Assembly: GCA_020634935.1 (NCBI GenBank)
Contig: JACKAT010000065.1
Location: 1-31,988 of the forward strand
From: Anaerolineales bacterium
Lineage (GTDB): Bacteria > Chloroflexota > Anaerolineae > 4572-78 > J111
Length of the DNA: 31,988 nucleotides
Reading direction: 5' to 3'
Part shown: positions 25,980-31,988 of the stretch, in pieces
How positions within the stretch are numbered: position 1 is the stretch's first letter
Layout: each line of letters starts with the position of its first letter
Program-made: the position numbers and the translations under genes
The notes under the pieces: generated by a model
What the model saw: only the letters and a program-made list of their open reading frames with translations
Databases searched by the model: none
Told to the model about the DNA's origin: nothing

Positions 25980-26717
25980 ATGACAACTGATATCAAAACG
26001 GTGCAACTTTTTGTTACCTGCTTGATCGATAAATTCTTTCCGGAGACCGGCTTGGCTGTAGTCGATATCTTGGAGGCGTTAGGGCTGACCGTTGAGTTTC
26101 CTCTAGCGCAAACTTGCTGCGGGCAGCCGGCCTTCAATGCCGGTTTTTGGGATGACGCGCGAGCCATGGCTCGCTATACGATCGACGTGCTCGCCCAAAG
26201 TGACGCCCCCATTATTATTCCCTCCGGCTCTTGCGGCGATATGATTATCCACCATTATGTTGACCTACTGGCCAATGATCCCCACTATGCCGCCCCGGCC
26301 CAAGCCGTCAGCACCCGAACTTACGAATTCACCCAATTTTTGGTGGACGTGCTCGGCGTCACTGACCTTCACAGCACCGCGACCGGCTGCGTCGCTTACC
26401 ACGCTTCCTGTCACGGACTACGGGGTTTGGGTCTCAAAACCCAACCACACCGATTACTCAAGCAGGTCGCCGGCCTGGAGCCTAAAGAATTACCTGGCTC
26501 GGAAGAATGTTGTGGTTTTGGTGGTCTGTTCGCCGTCAAAATGAGCCAAATTTCCGGGGCGATCTTACAACGCAAACTCGACAATATCGAGGCCAGTGGC
26601 GCGGATATGGTTGTCGGCACAGATGTTAGCTGTCTGATGCATATCGCCGGCGGTTTGCGGCGACGGGGCAGCGCGATCAATGTTAAACATATCGCCGATA
26701 TTTTGCGAGAAAGATAA
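25980..26717 (+). CDS. lutA: LutA, Fe-S oxidoreductase subunit of L-lactate utilisation
   Basis: One of three subunits of the LutABC iron-sulfur L-lactate oxidation complex, acting in the cytoplasm. It has 245 residues, normal for LutA. Two cysteine-rich CCG domains: CLIDKFFP (about Cys 15) with TCCGQPAFNAGF (about 42-53), and YHASCHGLRGLG with ECCGFGGLFAVK and DVSCLMHI. AAAAGG lies before the ATG. It is followed after 4 nt by lutB and the trio forms a tight operon. The same layout is called ykgEFG or glcF-like in some genomes; glycolate as an alternative substrate cannot be excluded. Confidence 0.92.
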   Translation: MTTDIKTVQLFVTCLIDKFFPETGLAVVDILEALGLTVEFPLAQTCCGQPAFNAGFWDDARAMARYTIDVLAQSDAPIIIPSGSCGDMIIHHYVDLLANDPHYAAPAQAVSTRTYEFTQFLVDVLGVTDLHSTATGCVAYHASCHGLRGLGLKTQPHRLLKQVAGLEPKELPGSEECCGFGGLFAVKMSQISGAILQRKLDNIEASGADMVVGTDVSCLMHIAGGLRRRGSAINVKHIADILRER

Positions 26718-26721
26718 AAGT

Positions 26722-28149
26722 ATGGCCGTTTCAAATGTAACCTTCTATGAGCGCGTAGAAGAAGCGCTGCACGACCGCCAGCTCCAAACAGCGTTGGATA
26801 TTTCGACCACCCGCTTTACCACTGGCCGCCAAAACGCCCTGGCCGCCCTCCCGGAGGCCGAAGCGCTACGCGATCACGCTCGCCGGATTCGAGCGCACAC
26901 TATCGCTCATCTGGATCGGTATCTGGCCCAATTTGCCGACTCGGTTGAACGGGTCGGCGGTCAGGTTCACTGGGCCGAAACGGCCGCTGAAGCCAACCAA
27001 ATAGTGGCAGAACTGGCCCTCAGTCGCAATGTTAAAAACGTTGTTAAATCAAAATCGATGGTGAGCGAAGAACTGCACTTGAACCAGACCCTCGAAGCCA
27101 ATGGCATGAAGGTAGTCGAGACCGATTTAGGCGAGTACATCGCCCAGTTGGCCGGGGAAAAACCCTCGCACATTATTGCTCCGGTCATCCACAAAACCCG
27201 GCAAGACGTAGCCGATCTATTTCGCCGCAAACTGCAAGCTACCGACGCAGATTTAGCCGATGTCCCCCACATGACGGCTTTGGCCCGACGCGTCCTACGC
27301 AGCGAATTTCTACAAGCCGATATGGGCATCAGCGGCGCTAACTTTGCCGTAGCCGAAACTGGCAGCATCTGCCTGGTAACCAACGAAGGGAACGGCCGGC
27401 TGACGACCACCACGCCCCGTCTGCACGTGGCCTTGCTGGGGATGGAGCGCCTGGTTCCGACTCTGGAGGATTTAGGCGTAATGCTGCAAATTTTGGCGCG
27501 CAGCGCTACCGGTCAAAAAACTAGCGTCTATACCAATATCATCACCGGCCCCCGTCGAACCACCGCCGGCCAGCCGATTGAACCGGACGGGCCTGATGAA
27601 CTCCATATCGTCATCATCGATAACGGTCGCAGCCAAATCTTGGGCAGCGAACTGGCCGAAATTTTGTACTGCATTCGCTGCGGAGCCTGTCTGAACGCCT
27701 GCCCGGTCTACCAGCAAATTGGCGGGCATGCCTATAACAGCGTTTACCAGGGGCCGGTCGGCTCAGTCGTGACGCCCGGTTTGTATGGCCTCGATCCGTG
27801 GCACGAGTTACCTCAGGCCAGCACCCTCTGCGGCGCGTGCCGTGAGGTCTGCCCGGTGCGAATTAACATTCCGCGGATGCTGCTCAAACTGCGGTCTGAA
27901 ACAGCCGAGGCGGGTTTAAATCCCGATTGGCTTAAAAGGGGACTGCGGTTGTATCGCCAGACAGTCGTTCGGCCTGGTTGGTACCATTTGGGGGGCCAAT
28001 TAACAAGCTGGCTTAGTCGAAAAATCGCCGATAACGGCTGGTTCAAAAAACTCCCCGGCCCTTTGTCCGGTTGGACCGACCATCGCGACTTTCTGGCTCC
28101 GGCCAAAAAATCATTCAGCCAGCGCTGGCGTGAGGAGCGAGAGCAATGA
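26722..28149 (+). CDS. lutB: LutB, ferredoxin-like iron-sulfur subunit of L-lactate utilisation
   Basis: 475 residues. An N-terminal LUD domain (about 60-290) contains VKSKSMVSEE and GISGANFAVAETGSI. A C-terminal ferredoxin-type region carries two [4Fe-4S] motifs: CIRCGACLNACPVY and CGACREVCPV. A DUF3390-like tail follows (about 390-475). It is the electron-transfer subunit of LutABC. ATG 26722 is chosen because it lies 4 nt after the lutA stop; an in-frame ATG at 26680 would overlap lutA by 38 nt. The stop overlaps the lutC start (ATGA). Confidence 0.93.
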   Translation: MAVSNVTFYERVEEALHDRQLQTALDISTTRFTTGRQNALAALPEAEALRDHARRIRAHTIAHLDRYLAQFADSVERVGGQVHWAETAAEANQIVAELALSRNVKNVVKSKSMVSEELHLNQTLEANGMKVVETDLGEYIAQLAGEKPSHIIAPVIHKTRQDVADLFRRKLQATDADLADVPHMTALARRVLRSEFLQADMGISGANFAVAETGSICLVTNEGNGRLTTTTPRLHVALLGMERLVPTLEDLGVMLQILARSATGQKTSVYTNIITGPRRTTAGQPIEPDGPDELHIVIIDNGRSQILGSELAEILYCIRCGACLNACPVYQQIGGHAYNSVYQGPVGSVVTPGLYGLDPWHELPQASTLCGACREVCPVRINIPRMLLKLRSETAEAGLNPDWLKRGLRLYRQTVVRPGWYHLGGQLTSWLSRKIADNGWFKKLPGPLSGWTDHRDFLAPAKKSFSQRWREEREQ

Positions 28150-28835
28150 GCCAACGAGCCGCATTTCTAAATCGCCTTCGGAGTCGATTACCCCAGGCCA
28201 AACTACCGGAGGCCGATCCGAACCATCCCAGTTCATTTCGGGGCTATACGTTCGCAGCAGATATCCCTCCGGCCGATCTGGTGGATCGATTCACCCAGGA
28301 GTTAAACGCTCTGGCCGGGCAGGTTTATTCCGCGAAAACCAGTCAGGAAGTAACGAAGATTATTCGGCAGATTTTGAACAAACATGGAGCCAAACAACTT
28401 ATAAGTTGGGGAAGCGACTGGTTAGAACCGAGGCAACTTGTGGCAACACTAACCGCAGCGGGGATTGAAATTGTGGACAGCGAACTCCCAGTGATTGCAG
28501 CCGACCGCAAAGTCAAGCTAACCGCGTTGGACAAAATTAAAGTGGGGCTGACCGGCGCTCACGGCGCTCTGGCTGATACCGGCGCCATTGCGCTGATCAG
28601 CGGGCCGGGACGGGGGCGGTTGGCGTCGCTGCTGCCGCCGGTTCACATCGCTATTTTACCGCAGCAGAAACTTTATCCCTCGCTGCCAGCCTTTCTGGCG
28701 GCTCACCATGAAGCGACCACCGCCGGCAGCAACCTGGTCTTTATCGCCGGCCCCAGCCGTACCGGCGATATTGAGATGACTCTAACAATGGGTGTTCACG
28801 GGCCGGGCGAACTATACGTCATCCTAACCCCGTGA
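28146..28835 (+). CDS. lutC: LutC, LUD-domain subunit of L-lactate utilisation
   Basis: 229 residues forming one LUD domain. The signature is TGAHGALADTGAIALISGPGR (about 138-158, read in two parts), with PPVHIAIL after it and FIAGPSRTGDIEMTLTMGVHGPGE at the C-terminus, as in YkgG/LutC. It overlaps lutB by 4 nt and completes the lutABC operon. Two bases separate its stop from that of a convergent minus-strand gene, leaving no room for a separate terminator. Confidence 0.93.
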   Translation: MSQRAAFLNRLRSRLPQAKLPEADPNHPSSFRGYTFAADIPPADLVDRFTQELNALAGQVYSAKTSQEVTKIIRQILNKHGAKQLISWGSDWLEPRQLVATLTAAGIEIVDSELPVIAADRKVKLTALDKIKVGLTGAHGALADTGAIALISGPGRGRLASLLPPVHIAILPQQKLYPSLPAFLAAHHEATTAGSNLVFIAGPSRTGDIEMTLTMGVHGPGELYVILTP

Positions 28836-28837
28836 GA

Positions 28838-29260
28838 TCACTTATTTTGCAGGACGTATAGCAACGCCATAGCGTAGACATCGCTCACGCCAAAGGCTTC
28901 AAAGGCCAAGAACTCCCCTTTAAATCGAATTTCGCAGCGGTAGCCGTCGGACGTGCTGATCAAAACTAGCGAGGGTTCAGCCTCACCCACCAAGTGTCTT
29001 TCTAATTCCTCGCGTAACTGGCTCTCGCTGGGCAGCCAGACCAATTCGGTCACCCAAACATGGTCCAACGCCCATTCGACAGTCCCGTGAAAGGTAATGG
29101 CTAAATTGCCTTGCAGTTCTTCAACCAGAACGGTCATATCCGTGACCACAAAGACCGTATCATCGAAGCCACGATCGGGGATATGGAAAAAATCGTTCTT
29201 CTGGAGCTGCCATTCTAAACCTACCGCTTTTAAATGTTGGGCCAAATTTATTGATAGCAT
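28838..29260 (-). CDS. Conserved-looking protein of unknown function, 140 residues
   Basis: I do not recognise the family. The protein is acidic, without signal peptide or membrane segments, and reads as one alpha/beta domain: an N-terminal helix (MLSINLAQHLKAVGLEWQ), a strand pair around DFFHIPDRGFDDTVFVVTDM, an aromatic-rich middle (EWALDHVWVTELVWLPSE), a helix (QLREELERHL) and a final YRCEIRFKGEFLAFEA with a C-terminal helix. It lies 7 nt after cobU on the same strand, so it is probably co-transcribed; AGGAAGG inside the end of cobU could serve as its ribosome binding site. The link to cobalamin is by position only. Confidence 0.7.
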   Translation of the reverse strand: MLSINLAQHLKAVGLEWQLQKNDFFHIPDRGFDDTVFVVTDMTVLVEELQGNLAITFHGTVEWALDHVWVTELVWLPSESQLREELERHLVGEAEPSLVLISTSDGYRCEIRFKGEFLAFEAFGVSDVYAMALLYVLQNK

Positions 29261-29267
29261 GAACGTT

Positions 29268-29813
29268 TCAACCTTCCTCTTTTACGGTCATCGGCAGACC
29301 GGCAACCATGAATATGACTTTGCTAGCTTCAGCCGCTAAACGCTGATTTGCTCTTCCCAAGATGTCACGATAAACTCGTCCCAACGGATAAGGCGGAACG
29401 AGTCCCAACCCTACTTCATTAGATACGATAATGAGGGGGATGTCAAGATGCGATTGGGCGGTTATGAGCGACTCGATTTCTTTCTGTACGGCCGCATCGA
29501 TGACGGTTTCCGGTTCGGCCTCCTGCGCCAACAAGACGTTTGAAACCAAAAGAGTCAAACAATCGAGCAATAATACTTGGGGTTGCTCGGGCAAGGCCCG
29601 TAAGGCGCGGCCGATATCGCGGGATGCTTCTAAAGTTCGCCAATGAGCCGGTCGCGATTGACGGTGGACCTCAATCCGCGCCGCCATCTCTTCATCCCCG
29701 GCTTCGGCGGTGGCGATGTACAGGACACGCCGGCCCATTTCGGCGGCTAACTTTTCTGCGTAACTACTTTTGCCGCTACGAGCACCGCCCAAAATCAAGG
29801 TTAAACCGGCCAA
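29268..29813 (-). CDS. cobU: Adenosylcobinamide kinase/guanylyltransferase
   Basis: Phosphorylates adenosylcobinamide and transfers GMP to it in the late, lower-ligand part of cobalamin synthesis or salvage. About 181 residues. P-loop LILGGARSGKSSYAE near the N-terminus, the guanylylation-site region RIEVHRQSRPAHWRTLE (His in HRQSRP), LLDCLTLLVSN, IIVSNEVGLGLVP and GRVYRDILGRANQ, all typical of CobU. The start is TTG: AGGAG lies 6 nt before TTG 29813, while TTG 29819 abuts that site. No other cobalamin gene is present, so this may belong to a salvage route. Confidence 0.92.
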   Translation of the reverse strand: MAGLTLILGGARSGKSSYAEKLAAEMGRRVLYIATAEAGDEEMAARIEVHRQSRPAHWRTLEASRDIGRALRALPEQPQVLLLDCLTLLVSNVLLAQEAEPETVIDAAVQKEIESLITAQSHLDIPLIIVSNEVGLGLVPPYPLGRVYRDILGRANQRLAAEASKVIFMVAGLPMTVKEEG

Positions 29814-29859
29814 TACCAACTCCTATACGCCCAGAAATTTGTATAGTTGTCATATTAAC

Positions 29860-29889
29860 ATTATAGCCTGAGGTATGGCAAGTTATCAA
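29860..29889 (-). promoter_or_regulatory. cobU: cobU promoter
   Basis: On the minus strand TTGATA (29889-29884), an 18-nt spacer and TATAAT (29865-29860). The leader would be about 40 nt, too short for a cobalamin riboswitch. Confidence 0.65.
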
Positions 29890-29986
29890 AAAATTATGAA
29901 AATTTAAAGGCCTAAAATAACGACCGGTTCCGGATCAAACCAACGTAATTTCTAAAATTGATCAAAGGAAAATTCAACCACCGGCG

Positions 29987-29992
29987 TATAAT
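29987..29992 (+). promoter_or_regulatory. -10 box of the P1 peptidase gene
   Basis: TATAAT at 29987-29992, only 12 nt before the ATG at 30005, without a good -35 box. The transcript would carry about six leader bases. AAGG lies between the box and the ATG, partly outside the predicted transcript. Confidence 0.45.
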
Positions 29993-30004
29993 CTTAAGGT
30001 ATTT

Positions 30005-30976
30005 ATGACACTTTTTAACCAAATTCCTGGCATTCAAGTCGGGCATGCCCAAAATTTAACGGCCGCAACAGGCTGTACTGTAGTTTTGACCCCCGCCGGA
30101 GCCGTTTGCGGGGTTGATCAGCGCGGTGGTGCGCCGGGTACACGAGAAATAAGTCTACTTCAACCCATGCATTTGGTTGAAAAGGTAAATGCGGTCTTAT
30201 TGGCCGGCGGCAGCGCCTTCGGCCTGGCCGCGGCAGATGGGGTGATGCGCTGGTTGGAAGAACATCATATCGGCCTGGATGTAATCGTTGCCCGGGTACC
30301 GATCGTTCCGGCCGCGGTTTTATTCGACCTGACCATCGGCCGCAGTGACATTCGACCCGACGCGGCGATGGGCTACGAGGCTTGCCAAAACGCTGTTAAC
30401 GAGACTTCAGGGCTGTCTACCGGCTCTGTGGGAGCCGGAACCGGCGCTACGGTCGGTAAGATAATCGGGCCTCAGGCGGCGATGAAAGCGGGTATTGGCG
30501 CCGCCGTGATCGAGGTGAGGCCCAACCTATTTGTGGGTGCCCTCATTGCTGTCAACTGCTTTGGCGATGTCATCGATCCCCAATCGGGGCAAATTTTAGC
30601 CGGAGCCCGAAAATTGCCAGACGGGGGCTTTGCCAATACCATGCAGGTCATGAAACAGACAACGGGAGCCTACATCCGACCTGGGAACACGGTGATTGGC
30701 CTCGTCGCCACCAATGCCCCATTGTCAAAAGAGACGGCCAACAAAGTAGCACAAATGGCTCATAACGGGTTGGCGCGCACGGTCAGACCAGCCCACACGA
30801 TGTTTGATGGGGACACCCTGTTTGCTTTATCGACTGGCACGGGACAGTTAGGGGATGTCAACTTGATCGGGGCTTTTGCCGCCGAGGCTGTGGCTCAGGC
30901 CGTGGTCGACGCGGTGCAGCAGGCCACGTCTCTGGCCGGGGTACCGGCCCTCCGCGATTTAATAGCTAAGGTCTAG
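30005..30976 (+). CDS. P1-family peptidase (DmpA/S58, L-aminopeptidase/D-esterase type)
   Basis: An Ntn-hydrolase-like aminopeptidase of 323 residues, cytoplasmic by lack of a signal. Seen: IQVGHAQNL at the start, GGAPGTRE, LLAGGSAFGLAAADGVMRWLEE (57-78, read in parts), the Gly-rich SVGAGTGATVGK and, at about 232-240, GLVATNAPL. In this family the precursor cleaves itself and the first residue of the beta chain, here probably the Thr of ATNAPL, is the nucleophile (family knowledge plus inference). Substrates are usually small peptides or amides. The gene is divergent from cobU and isolated. Confidence 0.9.
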   Translation: MTLFNQIPGIQVGHAQNLTAATGCTVVLTPAGAVCGVDQRGGAPGTREISLLQPMHLVEKVNAVLLAGGSAFGLAAADGVMRWLEEHHIGLDVIVARVPIVPAAVLFDLTIGRSDIRPDAAMGYEACQNAVNETSGLSTGSVGAGTGATVGKIIGPQAAMKAGIGAAVIEVRPNLFVGALIAVNCFGDVIDPQSGQILAGARKLPDGGFANTMQVMKQTTGAYIRPGNTVIGLVATNAPLSKETANKVAQMAHNGLARTVRPAHTMFDGDTLFALSTGTGQLGDVNLIGAFAAEAVAQAVVDAVQQATSLAGVPALRDLIAKV

Positions 30977-31047
30977 CCATTTAGCTATCCTTAAAAACGC
31001 AGAAGGGTAACTGTGGTTAGAACCTTTTGGAAGGAATGGAAATAGTG

Positions 31048-31988
31048 ATGGTTTCTGTAACCTCTGAACTAGAAAATTACGTTCTCGACGAGGAGTTAGG
31101 TCGAGGCGATTTGACAATTGCCTATCAGGGGCATCGTAAAGCCGATGGTAAAACTGTAGCCATTAAGGTGGTTGCCCCGCAGTTTATGTTCGACGATTAT
31201 TTTGTCCAGCGCTTCAAGGACATTACCCGTCAAACCCTAAAATTAGAGCATCCCAATATCGTTCGCACTTATGAGGTTGATCAGGAAGAGAACACCCTTT
31301 ATGTTGTCCGAGAATTTATCGATGCTCAACCACTGTCAAAAATTATTAAAGAAGGCCCTCTACCCCCCCAGCGCATGCTGACTATTGCCCGTCAGATCGC
31401 GGCAGCCCTCGATTATGCCCATCAAAAATCGATTATGCACGGCGACCTATCGGCTAAACGAGTCTACATTGGTCCGGACGATCACGTCACCGTGGCCGAT
31501 TTCGGACAGACGCAGGCTATGGTCGGCACCAGCCTGGTCAAACAAGGCTTTGCCATTGGCTCGCCGGAAACACTGGCCCCGGAACGGGTTAAAGGCCAAG
31601 GGCCGAGCCGTTATTCCGATCTGTACTCGCTGGGAATATTGTGTTACCAAATGCTCAGTGGTCAACCGCCGTTTACCGGTGAGGTTGCGGCGGTGCTGCA
31701 TGCTCAAGCGTATGAACAGCCCCGCCTGCTGCATGCGGTTAATCTGGATATCTCTATTCCGTTGAGTGAGGCCATCAGCCGCATGCTCTCAAAAGGGTTG
31801 GAACTGCGGTACACCACCGGCGCAGAATTTACTCGAGCTTTGACAGCGGCGACGGAGGGGTCAGCCCCAGTGCGAACGTCATCGACCGCCAAGCCACAAC
31901 TCACCGGAGTTGAACAGGCCCCTGTCTCGATTTTTAGCCAGCCGTGGTTGTGGGGGATATTAGTTGTGCTTCTGATTTTATTCCTGCT
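31048..31988 (+). CDS. Serine/threonine kinase-like membrane protein, probable pseudokinase (partial)
   Basis: 313 residues are visible and the frame is open to the right edge. Residues about 10-270 are a Hanks-type kinase domain: beta-3 Lys in TVAIKVV, HPNIVRTYEV, DFG in VADFGQTQ, APE in TLAPERVKG, and YSDLYSLGILCYQMLSGQPPF. The catalytic loop reads HGDLSAKRV where HRDLKPxNV is usual: the Asp is kept, but the Arg, the Lys two residues on and the metal-binding Asn are replaced. The Gly-rich loop also lacks its third Gly (GRGDLTIAY). Weak or no catalysis is likely. A membrane segment begins at WLWGILVVLLILFL, so an extracytoplasmic part probably follows outside the window. The start could be ATG 31048 or ATG 31036; GGAAGGA lies just upstream. 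Confidence 0.85.
   Translation, partial: MVSVTSELENYVLDEELGRGDLTIAYQGHRKADGKTVAIKVVAPQFMFDDYFVQRFKDITRQTLKLEHPNIVRTYEVDQEENTLYVVREFIDAQPLSKIIKEGPLPPQRMLTIARQIAAALDYAHQKSIMHGDLSAKRVYIGPDDHVTVADFGQTQAMVGTSLVKQGFAIGSPETLAPERVKGQGPSRYSDLYSLGILCYQMLSGQPPFTGEVAAVLHAQAYEQPRLLHAVNLDISIPLSEAISRMLSKGLELRYTTGAEFTRALTAATEGSAPVRTSSTAKPQLTGVEQAPVSIFSQPWLWGILVVLLILFL

Noticed and set aside
29814..29900. Cobalamin riboswitch upstream of cobU
   Set aside because: The predicted leader is only about 40 nt and no B12-box-like sequence is visible.

Overview
The window looks like a chromosomal segment of a Chloroflexota (Anaerolineae-like) bacterium. This is an inference from gene content, not a taxonomic assignment: GAF-rich soluble sensors, NarL-type two-component pairs, Thr/Pro-rich lipoprotein linkers, a roadblock/LC7 protein, a PyrF-PyrE fusion and intergenic regions crowded with small palindromic elements. 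No rRNA, tRNA, CRISPR or phage genes were seen.

Layout. 1-2138 (minus): purL, cut by the left edge, with two PurS-like domains fused to its N-terminus and a leader carrying a terminator-like hairpin. 2675-4548: a NarL-type histidine kinase and response regulator; their promoter is overlaid by LacI/cre-like operators. 5332-11420: a receiver-only protein followed by a complete fructose PTS in three genes (EIIA-HPr-EI fusion, 1-phosphofructokinase, EIIB-EIIB-EIIC). 11421-12737: a gene-free repeat region. 12738-17568: phosphomannomutase/phosphoglucomutase, a CBS-regulated family II pyrophosphatase and a PyrF-PyrE fusion. 17641-20523 (minus): a roadblock/LC7 protein and a class B penicillin-binding protein. 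20921-24631: a 1236-residue receiver/PAS/GAF/PP2C phosphatase. 24728-25555 (minus): a DsbA-like lipoprotein. 25980-28835: lutABC. 28838-29813 (minus): a small unknown protein and cobU. 30005-30976: a P1-family peptidase. 31048-end: a kinase-like membrane protein, cut by the right edge.

The most notable observation is the DsbA-like lipoprotein. Its reading frame is interrupted by one TGA exactly where the first cysteine of the catalytic CxxC motif should be (U-P-T-C). A perfect 7-bp stem with a 5-nt G-containing loop begins 10 nt downstream of the TGA, with its loop 17 nt downstream, as expected of a bacterial SECIS. It is a candidate selenoprotein that ordinary gene callers would split in two.

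A second theme is the density of small non-coding elements: cloverleaf-like palindromes inside and beside the PTS operon, MITE-like elements with target-site duplications, one element nested in another, and at least four intergenic hairpins whose arms are made of heptanucleotide iterations that differ at each locus.
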